A DNA stretch of 9,614 nucleotides from NCBI GenBank assembly GCA_016214925.1, contig JACRMO010000208.1:1-9614 (forward strand). The letters run 5' to 3'. Of this stretch, positions 1-7,397 are shown in pieces; the stretch's first letter is position 1, and every line of letters begins with the position of its first letter. Both the position numbers and the translations under genes were made by a program. The DNA is from Gammaproteobacteria bacterium. Lineage in GTDB: Bacteria; Pseudomonadota; Gammaproteobacteria; Thiohalobacterales; Thiohalobacteraceae. Under the pieces are notes generated by a model. The model was not told the origin of the DNA, did no database searches, and worked only from the letters and a program-made list of their open reading frames with translations.

Positions 1-1662
1 AATCCGCGCCGCAACACGTTGCAACACGGCGGCGCACACACGCTCGTCACCTAACGCATTGGGCGCGGTCGCGTCCAAACCGAGTTTGGCCGCTTCGATA
101 CGCCAACGCTCGGCATTGAACACAATCAGCGCGCTCAGATACGGCCGGTCATCGCCGATGACCATCACCTGCTCGAACCAGGGATCCATCTGTATCGCCA
201 TTTCCATATCGGCGGGTGGCACCTTCTCGCCGTTGGCCAGCACCAGAATCTCTTTGAGGCGGCCGGTGATGAAGATATGCCCGTGCTCGTCGATGCGAAC
301 TTGATCGCCGGTGTGCAACCAGCCATCGCTGTCGATCATTGCGGCCGTCGCGTCCGGGTTGTTCCAGTAGCCCAACATCACGCCCGGGCCACGCGTCAGC
401 AACTCGTTTTCTTCACCGACGCGAACAGTGACATCGGCAAGTGGCGTACCGACACTCGCGGGTTGGTTGTCTTCCAGCGTATTGGCAGCGATCACCGGAC
501 TGGTCTCGGTCAGGCCGTAACCCTGGACCAGCGGCAGGCCCAGCCCGATGAAGAAACGCGCAACGGTAGGTGAGAGCGGTGCTCCGCCGCATACCGCGAA
601 ACGCAGCCGTCCGCCGAGTTTGGCCATCACCTTGGCGGCCACCAGCGTGTTGAGCAGCGGCCACGCAAGCATACCCAGACTGCGCGGCGCACGGCCCTGT
701 CGACGCTCGAAACGTTGCCAGCCGACATTCACGGCGGCAGTGAACAGCGTGCGCGCCAGCGGCGATTTTTCCGCCAGGCCCGCCTGAATCTTGTTATAGA
801 CCCGTTCGAAAATACGCGGCACCGAGATCAGAATGCTCGGCCTGATGGTTTGCAGATCCTCACCGAGTTCGGGGATGGAACGGTTATAGGCGACCGTCGA
901 CCCGCACATCATCGGCAGGTAATAGCCGATGGTACGTTCAAAAGTATGCGACAGCGGTAAAAAAGACAGGAACAGATCCTCCGGATAGACCGTGACCTTC
1001 AGTTGCGATGCATGCGCATTCCAGAGGATGTTGCGGTGACTGAGCATGACGCCTTTGGGACGTCCGGTGGTGCCCGAGGTGTAGACGATGGTTGCCAGTT
1101 CGTCCGGTTCGACATCCTGCACCTGAAGCGTGTGATCGCCATCCGGCGGCAACCACTCGGACACAGCGCGCAGTCGCGCATCCACTGAATCGGCAACTGG
1201 CGTAATACTGAGTATGCGCACCAGGAAACCCAACTGGTCACGCACCCGCTGGAGTTGTTGCCAATGCTCGTCGCCACCGATCAGCAACAAACGCGCGCCG
1301 GCATTCTGCAGGATATAGGCGATGTTCTCCGGACGGTCCTCGGTATACAGCGGGATCACCACCAGGCCCAGTCCGAGCGCCGCCTGCTCGAACTGCACCC
1401 ATTCACGGCAATTGCGCAGCAGCACCGCGACGCGTTCGCCGCGCGCCAAACCTTCGCGGTTCAAAGCCGCCTGCCAGCGCGCGACCGCCTGACTCATCTC
1501 CGCCCATGTGATATCCGCCCAGCGTTGTGCCTCGGCATCGAACTGGCGATACGCGATGGCATGTGGGCTGCGCCGCACCCGTTCGCGGAACAAACCGGCG
1601 AGGGTGCGCGCCTGCTGCGGCAGAATGACATCGGTCTGCTGATCCGCACCGGTGTTCCGCAT
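1..1662 (-). CDS. Long-chain fatty acyl-CoA synthetase (AMP-forming), 3' end cut by window edge
   Basis: Activates a free fatty acid to acyl-CoA through an acyl-adenylate, using ATP and CoA; this is the entry step of beta-oxidation. The frame is open from ATG 1662 to base 1 (554 codons) without a stop, so the C-terminus lies outside the window; from the usual length near 600 residues I infer roughly 50 are missing. Seen motifs: adenylate-forming signature YTSGTTGRPKG at about residues 194-204, SHTFER after it, GYGLTE at 381-386, WLHTGD ending at Asp453, and GRLKE at 467-471 opening the C-terminal lid. The overall pattern resembles eukaryotic ACSL/FAA1 and mycobacterial FadD15 more than E. coli FadD. 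Start choice: an AAGGGA element at 1672-1677 lies 9 bases upstream, inside the end of the preceding gene. The start is only 6 bases after that gene's stop, so it is probably the last or near-last gene of the operon. Exact chain-length preference cannot be read. Confidence 0.95.
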   Translation of the reverse strand, partial: MRNTGADQQTDVILPQQARTLAGLFRERVRRSPHAIAYRQFDAEAQRWADITWAEMSQAVARWQAALNREGLARGERVAVLLRNCREWVQFEQAALGLGLVVIPLYTEDRPENIAYILQNAGARLLLIGGDEHWQQLQRVRDQLGFLVRILSITPVADSVDARLRAVSEWLPPDGDHTLQVQDVEPDELATIVYTSGTTGRPKGVMLSHRNILWNAHASQLKVTVYPEDLFLSFLPLSHTFERTIGYYLPMMCGSTVAYNRSIPELGEDLQTIRPSILISVPRIFERVYNKIQAGLAEKSPLARTLFTAAVNVGWQRFERRQGRAPRSLGMLAWPLLNTLVAAKVMAKLGGRLRFAVCGGAPLSPTVARFFIGLGLPLVQGYGLTETSPVIAANTLEDNQPASVGTPLADVTVRVGEENELLTRGPGVMLGYWNNPDATAAMIDSDGWLHTGDQVRIDEHGHIFITGRLKEILVLANGEKVPPADMEMAIQMDPWFEQVMVIGDDRPYLSALIVFNAERWRIEAAKLGLDATAPNALGDERVCAAVLQRVAARI

Positions 1663-1668
1663 GAGAAC

Positions 1669-2718
1669 TTATCCCTTGTTGTGGTTCCACCCCAGATCGG
1701 GAGTAAACCGCGAACCATGTCGTTCGGTCAATTGCTGTAACTCCCGATACAAGGCCATTTCACCCTGCATCACCGCATAGTGCATCGGCCCGCCACGGAA
1801 CGGCGCAAAACCGGTCGCGAAGATCATGCCCGCATCGAGCAGATCGGCATCGGCCACCACGCCTTCGCGCAGGCAGGCACGCGCTTCGTTATACAAACGC
1901 ATCAGCATCCGCTCGGTCAGATCCTGCGGTAGCGTGCGCCCCGTTTCAGGGTTGGGTTTGACGGCTTTGCCTTTACGCCAGGTATAAAAACCCACGCCGT
2001 TCTTGCGACCGAGCCGTCCCTCGTTGACCAATTCTTCCAGGCGCTCGGGTACCTCGACGTTCAAATCCGCCGCGAGGATGCGTGCCACATGTAGACAAAC
2101 GTCCAGTCCGACGGTGTCCGCGAGTTCGATGGGGCCCATGGGCATACCGAACGCCACGGCGGCGCGGTCGATGAGTACGGCCGGCACGCCTTCGGTTTCG
2201 AGGACCACAGCTTCCAACAGATAGGGCATGAGCACGCGGTTAACCAGAAATCCGGGGGTACTGGTGACCGGCAAGGGCAGACGGTCGATGGCGCGGGTAA
2301 ACGCCATGGCCTGTTGTATCGCCTGCTCGGAACTGTGTTTGCCGCGCACGATTTCGACCAGCTGCATCTTGGCCACCGGATTGAAGAAGTGCAAACCGAC
2401 CAGCCGTTCCGGACGTTGCAGCGCCGGTGCGAGTTCTTCCAACGGAATGCTGGAGGTATTGCTCGCGAGCAAGGTTTCCGGCCGCAGACGCGGTTCGATA
2501 TCGCGATAGAGAGCCTGTTTAACGTCCTTGTCTTCGAAGATGGCTTCGATAACCAGATCGGCGCGTTCGATGCAGCGCCCGCGATGATCGGGAATCAACC
2601 GATCCCAAGCGGCCGTGACCCGGCGCGGATCTTTGAGTTTCTGCTGGTACAACTTCGCGGCCCGGCCCATGGCCGGGGCGATGCGTTCCGGGGCCTGATC
2701 TTGTAACGACACCGTCAT
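1669..2718 (-). CDS. 3-Hydroxyacyl-CoA dehydrogenase half of the broken FadJ-like protein, lacking the NAD-binding loop
   Basis: In this frame 349 residues can be read from ATG 2718. They match the 3-hydroxyacyl-CoA dehydrogenase part of FadB/FadJ, which oxidises L-3-hydroxyacyl-CoA to 3-ketoacyl-CoA with NAD. Seen: VSLQD at 3-7 (second Rossmann strand and its acidic end), ADLVIEAIFED at 53-63, SNTSS at 87-91 with Ser88/89, GLHFFNPV at 108-115 with catalytic His110, its partner Glu122 in LVEIV, TPGFLVNR at 154-161, and a second C-terminal dehydrogenase domain with GPIELADTVGLD near 195-206 and GFAPFRGGP near 303-311. The N-terminal GxGxxG strand-loop-helix is missing, so NAD binding should fail. 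The start is uncertain: no good Shine-Dalgarno precedes 2718, and the open frame up to 2844 only reads the hydratase gene out of frame. Independent translation is doubtful; it is best regarded as the 3' part of the broken gene. Confidence 0.75.
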   Translation of the reverse strand: MTVSLQDQAPERIAPAMGRAAKLYQQKLKDPRRVTAAWDRLIPDHRGRCIERADLVIEAIFEDKDVKQALYRDIEPRLRPETLLASNTSSIPLEELAPALQRPERLVGLHFFNPVAKMQLVEIVRGKHSSEQAIQQAMAFTRAIDRLPLPVTSTPGFLVNRVLMPYLLEAVVLETEGVPAVLIDRAAVAFGMPMGPIELADTVGLDVCLHVARILAADLNVEVPERLEELVNEGRLGRKNGVGFYTWRKGKAVKPNPETGRTLPQDLTERMLMRLYNEARACLREGVVADADLLDAGMIFATGFAPFRGGPMHYAVMQGEMALYRELQQLTERHGSRFTPDLGWNHNKG

Positions 2719-3529
2719 GCACGAGAGTGATGAGCTCGGCGACCGAGGCGGCCTCGGCATCGAGCATTTTGCGAGGATCGTCCGCATGTTTACGCCAGAC
2801 GTCGATGAGCGCATACGGCGCCGGATAATGTTCGGGACGCGCATGTTGTGCGACCTTGCGTTTCAGCAGCGGCGCGACCAAGGGCCGCACCAGTGCGTGG
2901 TTCGACAGCCTATCCATCAGCGCGGGACAGTGCGCTACCGGCGCTTTGAGCAGCGTCTCGCGCGCAGCTGTGAGCAGGTGCCGCTCGGGTACCGCATGAT
3001 CGACCAGCCCAAGGCGCTTTGCTTGACGCGCCGAGACCGTACGACCGCTTAACATCAAATCCAAGGCCTTCAACCCACCGAGCAGACGTACCGCGCGGAC
3101 ACTTCCGCCAAAACCCGGATGAATGCCTAGTTTCACTTCAGGCAAGCCCAGTCGCGTGCCATCGTCATCGCGTGCGACGCGGTAGCGACAGGCCAGCGCC
3201 AGTTCCAATCCGCCGCCGAGACAGAAACCGTGAATGAGCGCGAGGGTTGGGAAGGGCAGGGCTTCAAGACGATCTGCCAAGGCATGTTCTTGCGAATCCA
3301 TGGGCGTGAATACACGCACATCGGCACCGGCGATGAAACCGTTGGCCTTGGCCGAACGGATTACCAGTCCGCGCGGTGGATTACGTTCGAGACGTTCGAG
3401 CAGAGCGACGAATTGATCGAGCACATCCTCGGCCAGCACATTGGTACTGGCGTCCTGTTTGTCGAGGCTCAGCCATGCCAGACCTTCGGCATCGGTTTCC
3501 AACGTCCAGTGCGATAGCGGGGCGCTCAT
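2519..3529 (-). CDS. Enoyl-CoA hydratase half of the broken FadJ-like protein, with out-of-frame tail
   Basis: As it stands this frame encodes 336 residues. Residues 1 to about 267 are a crotonase-fold enoyl-CoA hydratase, which adds water to trans-2-enoyl-CoA to give L-3-hydroxyacyl-CoA. Seen: oxyanion-hole segment FIAGAD at 65-70, GFCLGGGLEL at 101-110 with the first catalytic Glu109, and LPEVKLGIHPGFGG at 129-142 with the second, Glu131. The segment ARPEHYPAPYALIDVW near 230-245 marks the end of the hydratase part in multifunctional alpha subunits. From about residue 270 the translation turns into Arg/Ser/Gly-rich nonsense because the true frame changes; the stop at 2519-2521 is accidental. 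Start: ATG 3529 overlaps the thiolase stop as ATGA and has a perfect GGAGG; the longer frame to 3586 has no family match at its extra N-terminus. The hydratase half could still fold and work, but that is inference. Confidence 0.85.
   Translation of the reverse strand: MSAPLSHWTLETDAEGLAWLSLDKQDASTNVLAEDVLDQFVALLERLERNPPRGLVIRSAKANGFIAGADVRVFTPMDSQEHALADRLEALPFPTLALIHGFCLGGGLELALACRYRVARDDDGTRLGLPEVKLGIHPGFGGSVRAVRLLGGLKALDLMLSGRTVSARQAKRLGLVDHAVPERHLLTAARETLLKAPVAHCPALMDRLSNHALVRPLVAPLLKRKVAQHARPEHYPAPYALIDVWRKHADDPRKMLDAEAASVAELITLVHDGVVTRSGPGTHRPGHGPGREVVPAETQRSAPGHGRLGSVDSRSSRALHRTRRSGYRSHLRRQGR
2706..2735 (-). other. Deletion/frameshift junction in the FadJ-like gene
   Basis: Reading the minus strand, the hydratase frame gives ...AELI with the last codon starting at 2731 (position congruent to 1 mod 3), while the dehydrogenase frame gives TVSLQD from 2715 (congruent to 0 mod 3). 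Only about 13 bases separate the two recognisable ends, where family members carry a linker of the type NLVRVFFLQ plus the VxGAGxMGG NAD loop. No insertion-sequence end, target duplication or homopolymer run is visible at the join. Whether short direct repeats flanked the lost segment cannot be known without an intact relative. Confidence 0.75.
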
Positions 3530-4845
3530 ACACCACCTCCCGTGTTCTCCACCAGGAGCGCTCCACCTTGGCCGCCGCCGATGCACAGGCTGGCGACACC
3601 GCGCCGCGCATGTTGCCGGCGCAATGCATGAATCAGATGCAACGTGATCCGCGCGCCGCTGGCGCCAACCGGGTGACCGAGACTCACACCGCCACCGTCG
3701 ATATTCAAACGCGCGCTATCGATGGGCGAGAAGGGCCGCTCGCGATTGAAGTGCGTCATGCAATAGTCGGCATCGCTCCACGCCGCCACGCAAGCCAGCA
3801 CCTGTGCCGCGAAGGCCTCGTTGATCTCCCAGCAATCGATATCGCCACTATCAAAACCATGCCGCATCAGCAGCGGCGCCATGGCATGCACCGGACCCAG
3901 GCCCATTTGCGCCGGATCGAGGCCGGCCCATTCGCTGTCGACCAAGCGCGCGAGCACCGGCAATTGATAGCGTTGCACAGCGTCTTCCGAGGCCAGAATC
4001 AACCAGGCGGCGCCGTCGGTCACCTGCGCGCTGTTGCCGGCCGTGACCTTGCCGAAGGGTTTGTCGAACACCGGTTTGAGTTTGCCGAGCGAGGCCATGT
4101 CCGTTTCGCGGCGCAGGCCGTCGTCGGCGCTATAGCATTTACCGTTCCGGTCGTAGACGACCTCGATCTCGTCGAGGTGGTTCTGATCCTGTGCGGCGGC
4201 TAGGCGTTGGTGACTGGTCATCGCAAACGCATCCATCTGTTCGCGACTGATGTTGAAACGGTGCGCGAGGAGTTCCGCCGTCTGGCCCATCGACAAGCCC
4301 ACAACCGGATCGGTGAGACCGCGCAACAGACCGATGATCGGGGTGAGATAGACGGGGCGCAATTGCGCGAGCGCCTTGGCACGGGCCACGGCGCCCTTGG
4401 CGCGCGACCAGTTCGCCAACCACGCAACCATGGCGGTGCCAAGCAGCACCGGCGCATGACTCATGGCCTCGACACCGCCGGCCAGAACCAGATCGGAACG
4501 GCCGCTGCCGATATTACGCGCAGCCGTGTCCAACGCCTGCAGGCCCGAGGCGCAATTGCGTTGCACAGTGAAGGCCGGCACCCGTTCACCGCAGCCCAAA
4601 CGCAACGCGACGATACGCGCAATGTTAGCCTCATCCGGGCCGGGCATGACACAGCCGGCGATGACTTCGTCGAACGCCGTCGGTGCGAACGGTTGCCGCA
4701 GCAACAGGCTGCGCGCGGCCTGCGTGGCGAGCTCCGCCGCGCTGAACGGGCCGGGTGCGCCGCGCGCCTTGAGAAAGGGCGTACGCGCGCCGTCGACTAC
4801 ATAGACCGCCCGGCCGAAACCGTGCGGTGTGGATCGCTGGTCCAT
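3526..4845 (-). CDS. fadI: Acetyl-CoA C-acyltransferase (3-ketoacyl-CoA thiolase), FadI-like
   Basis: Cleaves 3-ketoacyl-CoA with CoA to acetyl-CoA and a shortened acyl-CoA, the last step of the spiral. The 439 residues match the usual FadI length. Seen: nucleophile Cys98 in QRNCASG (95-101), INEAFA at 341-346, the GHPVGASG motif with His391, and the second active cysteine Cys421 in CIGGGQG. Between MSHAPVLL and GLSMGQTAE (about 128-191) is a long, partly hydrophobic and basic insert. FadI and mitochondrial trifunctional beta subunits have a similar loop, there implicated in membrane contact and alpha-subunit docking. Start ATG 4845 is chosen because the thiolase core begins at VYVVDGARTPF (residues 14-24), leaving little room for a later start, and AGGGA lies at 4853-4857, 7 bases upstream. 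It overlaps the end of the acyl-CoA dehydrogenase gene by 49 bases and its TGA overlaps the next ATG, which suggests translational coupling with its alpha-subunit partner. Confidence 0.93.
   Translation of the reverse strand: MDQRSTPHGFGRAVYVVDGARTPFLKARGAPGPFSAAELATQAARSLLLRQPFAPTAFDEVIAGCVMPGPDEANIARIVALRLGCGERVPAFTVQRNCASGLQALDTAARNIGSGRSDLVLAGGVEAMSHAPVLLGTAMVAWLANWSRAKGAVARAKALAQLRPVYLTPIIGLLRGLTDPVVGLSMGQTAELLAHRFNISREQMDAFAMTSHQRLAAAQDQNHLDEIEVVYDRNGKCYSADDGLRRETDMASLGKLKPVFDKPFGKVTAGNSAQVTDGAAWLILASEDAVQRYQLPVLARLVDSEWAGLDPAQMGLGPVHAMAPLLMRHGFDSGDIDCWEINEAFAAQVLACVAAWSDADYCMTHFNRERPFSPIDSARLNIDGGGVSLGHPVGASGARITLHLIHALRRQHARRGVASLCIGGGQGGALLVENTGGGV
3536..3540 (-). promoter_or_regulatory. 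Ribosome binding site GGAGG deciding the FadJ-like start
   Basis: On the minus strand GGAGG is followed by TGGTGT and then ATG 3529, a 6-base spacing. It lies inside the last codons of the thiolase and supports the ATGA coupled start over the longer in-frame ATG at 3586. Confidence 0.8.
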
Positions 4846-7313
4846 TGCGGTGTCCCTGTATTGGATTGGGTATCGAGTTGGGGATTGAATTGATCCGGCG
4901 CGAAATCGTCCACTTCGATAACCTGACGGCGCGCCACCACGGCGCCTTGTACAACGATCGCCTCATCGGCGCTGATGATACCCGCTGTAACCGCGGCATT
5001 GACGCGTAACTCGGGATCGCCAGCGGTGATACGTTTGTCGCGCATGGCCGTGCGAATACGCGCGAGGATCGGCTCAGCGGCGAGCGTGCGCACCAGCGCA
5101 TCTTCCAGACGACCCAACGGTTCGTGTGCGCCGGTCGGCGCGAACACACCCTGCGTCAGCCGGTCGCGGGCCTCACTCGGTTGCAGGATGGTCTCGGCCA
5201 CCGCGTCGGCCAATCGATCGTTCGGCGCACGATAAGGCAGGCCGGTCGGGAAGGCCCACACGCGCAACAGGCGGGCGACGGATTTAAGCGGGAAGTTTTC
5301 CAGCAGTGCAAGCAGGCTCTGTTGCATGCCGTACAAGCAGGTCTGGCAACTCCAGTCCAACAGCGCACGGTCGGCTTCCGGCTCGCCCTGGTCGTGAAAA
5401 CGTTTGAGCACGGCTGAACCGAGATACAAATAACTGAGACCATCGCCCAAGCGTGCGGAGAGTCGCTCACGGCGCTTGAGGTCGCCACCGAGCACCAGCA
5501 TCGCGACATCGGCAAACAGGCCGAACACGGCACTCATGCGCGTAAATTGACGATACCAGCGCGCGGCATGTCCGGCTGTGGGTGCGCGCACGAGGCGCGC
5601 GCCGGTCAAACCATGGAGGAGCGCGCGGCTGGCATTGCTCATCAGCAGACGCGCATGGCCGAACAGGGCACGGTCGAAATCGCGCACACCGCGTTTGAAG
5701 TCCGTATCCAATGCCGCCTGCATTTCCTTCAGCACATAGGGATGGCAGCGCAGTGCACCCTGACCGAAGATGATCAGACTGCGGGTAAGGATGTTCGCGC
5801 CCTCGACGGTGATGCTGATCGGCAGGGCCTGATAGACACGGCCGAGCAGGTTACGTGGTCCCAAACAAATGCCACTGCCGCCTTGCACGTCCATGGCATC
5901 GTTGATGAGGCTGCGCATGCGTTCGGTGAGATGGTATTTCACGATCGCCGAGGCCACCGACGGGCGCTCGCCGAGATCGATGGCCGTGCAGGTCAGTTCA
6001 CGCGCGGCGTCCATCAGGTAGGTGTTGCCGGCAATGCGCGCCAAGGCCTCGCGCACACCGTCGAAGCGACCGATCGGCAGTTTGAACTGCTTGCGCACGG
6101 CGGCATAGGCGCCGGTCGCGCGGCTGGCGAGTTTGCCGGCACCGGTGCTGAGCGCGGGCAGCGAGATCGAGCGGCCGTCGGCCAGGCATTCCATCAGCAT
6201 GGTCCAGCCCTGACCGATGCGTTCCGGACCGCCGATGATCCAGTCCATCGGGATGAACACATTGCAGCCCTGATTCGGACCGTTCTGGAACACCATGTTC
6301 AACGGGAAATGCCGATTACCGATGGTGATGCCGGGCGTGTCGGTGGGGATCAGCGCCAGCGTGATGCCGAGTTCTTCGCGATCACCCAATAGATGCTCGG
6401 GATCGTGGAGCTTGAAGGCGAGACCCAGCACCGTGGCCACTGGACCGAGTGTGATGTAGCGCTTATCCCAGTTGAGGCGAATGCCCAGGACATCCGTTTG
6501 GCCCTGGAATTCTCCGCGACAGACCACACCGGTATCGGGAATCGCACCGGCATCGGAACCTGCCTCGGGACCGGTCAGAGCGAAGCAGGGCACGTCCTCG
6601 CCGCGGGCGAGTCGTGGCAGATAATGGTCCTTCTGTGCCTCGGTACCGTAGTGCAGCAGGAGTTTGGCCGGACCCAATGAGTTGGGCACCATTACGGTGA
6701 CGGCGGCGGTGATGCTGCGGCTGGCGATTTTCATCACCACATCGGAATGCGCCAGCGCACTGAACTCCAGACCACCGTACTGGCGCGGGATGATCATGCC
6801 GAAGAAGCCATTGTCCTTGATGAACTGCCAGACGGGCTCCGGCAGATCGTGCAGCTCGTGGGTGATCTGCCAATCGTCCAGACGACGGCAGAGTTCTTCG
6901 ACGGGCCCGTCGATGAAGGCCTGCTCCTGCGCCGTGCGTACCGGCGCGGGAAAACCGAGCAGACGCTGCCAATTCGGATCGCCGCTGAACAGATCGCCGT
7001 CCCACCACACCGTGCCGGCTTCGAGCGCCTCGCGTTCGGTCGTCGACATCTCCGGGGTAACACGGGCGAACCAGGCGCGCAGGTGCCGGCTGATAAAACG
7101 CCGGCGCAGGGGAGGGAAACTTAACAGCGCAGCGATCGGCAGGAATGCACCCCACGCGAGTGAGAGCGACGGGGCATTACCGTCGCGCCACAGACTCCAG
7201 CTCAACAGATAGAGCGCGCCGGTCGCGAACCAGACCAACGCGGGGGCACGCCACGCGGCCAGTCCCCAGGCCACGGCCAGTAGCAGAAGTGCTTCGAATA
7301 CGACCGGCATCAT
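4797..7313 (-). CDS. fadE: Acyl-CoA dehydrogenase, FadE type with C-terminal DUF1974 region
   Basis: FAD-dependent enzyme that makes trans-2-enoyl-CoA from acyl-CoA, the first oxidation of the spiral. The product is 838 residues, close to E. coli FadE (about 814) and much longer than a standard acyl-CoA dehydrogenase. Seen: hydrophobic segments at about 3-20, 26-41 and 51-66, fitting membrane attachment; dehydrogenase N-terminal domain about 135-245; middle-domain signature ALTGPEAGSD at 245-254; C-terminal flavin domain about 365-520 with MDVQGGSGI near 474-482 and VEGANILTR, whose Glu504 is the likely catalytic base; then a FadE-specific C-terminal region about 530-810 (Pfam DUF1974 by resemblance). 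Start: two adjacent ATGs at 7313 and 7310; 7313 is preferred because GAGGAG at 7321-7326 is 7 bases upstream. The last ~30 residues (after VDDFAPD) are polar and unconserved-looking and overlap the thiolase start. Electrons probably pass to an electron-transfer flavoprotein not encoded here. Confidence 0.95.
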   Translation of the reverse strand: MMPVVFEALLLLAVAWGLAAWRAPALVWFATGALYLLSWSLWRDGNAPSLSLAWGAFLPIAALLSFPPLRRRFISRHLRAWFARVTPEMSTTEREALEAGTVWWDGDLFSGDPNWQRLLGFPAPVRTAQEQAFIDGPVEELCRRLDDWQITHELHDLPEPVWQFIKDNGFFGMIIPRQYGGLEFSALAHSDVVMKIASRSITAAVTVMVPNSLGPAKLLLHYGTEAQKDHYLPRLARGEDVPCFALTGPEAGSDAGAIPDTGVVCRGEFQGQTDVLGIRLNWDKRYITLGPVATVLGLAFKLHDPEHLLGDREELGITLALIPTDTPGITIGNRHFPLNMVFQNGPNQGCNVFIPMDWIIGGPERIGQGWTMLMECLADGRSISLPALSTGAGKLASRATGAYAAVRKQFKLPIGRFDGVREALARIAGNTYLMDAARELTCTAIDLGERPSVASAIVKYHLTERMRSLINDAMDVQGGSGICLGPRNLLGRVYQALPISITVEGANILTRSLIIFGQGALRCHPYVLKEMQAALDTDFKRGVRDFDRALFGHARLLMSNASRALLHGLTGARLVRAPTAGHAARWYRQFTRMSAVFGLFADVAMLVLGGDLKRRERLSARLGDGLSYLYLGSAVLKRFHDQGEPEADRALLDWSCQTCLYGMQQSLLALLENFPLKSVARLLRVWAFPTGLPYRAPNDRLADAVAETILQPSEARDRLTQGVFAPTGAHEPLGRLEDALVRTLAAEPILARIRTAMRDKRITAGDPELRVNAAVTAGIISADEAIVVQGAVVARRQVIEVDDFAPDQFNPQLDTQSNTGTPQWTSDPHRTVSAGRSM

Positions 7314-7397
7314 GATGAATCTCCTCTAACAGCCTCATCGCTTTGGGCCAACCACCACCCAAAGCGGGCAGTGCAGAGAAACAACTCAGTGTGTGCG
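7314..7397 (-). promoter_or_regulatory. 84-bp gap upstream of fadE; possible control region
   Basis: This is the only real gap in front of the four-gene fatty-acid block. It contains the inverted repeat at 7339-7366 and the GAGGAG ribosome binding site at 7321-7326. I looked for minus-strand -35/-10 pairs with 16-18 base spacing and found only poor candidates, so whether fadE has its own promoter or is read through from the cysteine-hydrolase gene is undecided. Confidence 0.3.
7339..7366. repeat. 9-bp perfect inverted repeat in the gap before fadE
   Basis: CGCTTTGGG at 7339-7347 is mirrored by CCCAAAGCG at 7358-7366 with a 10-base loop. It lies between the cysteine-hydrolase stop and the fadE ribosome binding site, ending 25 bases before the fadE ATG. 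No T-run follows on either strand, so it is not a classic intrinsic terminator. It could be an operator or an mRNA hairpin. It does not match the PsrA operator pattern I know (GAAAC-GTTTC type). Confidence 0.55.

Larger units (their letters stand above)
1669..3529 (-). pseudogene. FadJ/FadB-like multifunctional enoyl-CoA hydratase / 3-hydroxyacyl-CoA dehydrogenase, disrupted by internal deletion and frameshift
   Basis: This is the footprint of one gene that should encode a fused protein: N-terminal crotonase (hydratase) and C-terminal NAD-dependent 3-hydroxyacyl-CoA dehydrogenase. From 3529 the hydratase frame is good to about 2731. From about 2718 to the stop at 1669 the dehydrogenase continues in another frame. 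The two halves join where a linker, the first beta strand and the GxGxxG NAD loop should lie, and about 50-60 residues are absent. The estimate comes from my recollection of full-length relatives, not an alignment. Everything else, including catalytic residues of both halves, is intact and no further stops have accumulated, so the lesion looks recent or is an assembly error. It sits between thiolase and acyl-CoA synthetase in the operon, where an alpha subunit is expected. Confidence 0.8.

Noticed and set aside
1..1662. Short frames in several phases suggesting that the acyl-CoA synthetase is broken
   Set aside because: Translating minus-strand codons from 1662 gives one uninterrupted frame to base 1, with all motifs (P-loop, GYGLTE, TGD, GRLKE) in the same phase. 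The gene is only cut by the window edge.
2706..2735. Programmed ribosomal frameshift joining the hydratase and dehydrogenase halves
   Set aside because: No slippery heptamer or downstream hairpin was recognised, and slippage could not supply the ~50-60 missing residues including the NAD loop.
2519..2844. Designed split into two separate genes (stand-alone hydratase and stand-alone dehydrogenase)
   Set aside because: The second frame has no good ribosome binding site, begins after the start of the Rossmann fold and lacks the NAD loop. The first ends in an out-of-frame tail. This fits breakage, not functional fission.
3376..6392. Long plus-strand open frames (for example 3376-4203, 4207-4893 and 5547-6392)
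   Set aside because: They lie wholly antisense to the thiolase and acyl-CoA dehydrogenase, have no recognisable domains and are rich in Arg, His, Gln, Ala and Gly, as expected from the antisense of high-GC coding sequence.
7339..7366. Intrinsic terminator after the cysteine-hydrolase gene
   Set aside because: The stem is good but no run of T follows on the minus strand (or on the plus strand), so a terminator call is not supported.
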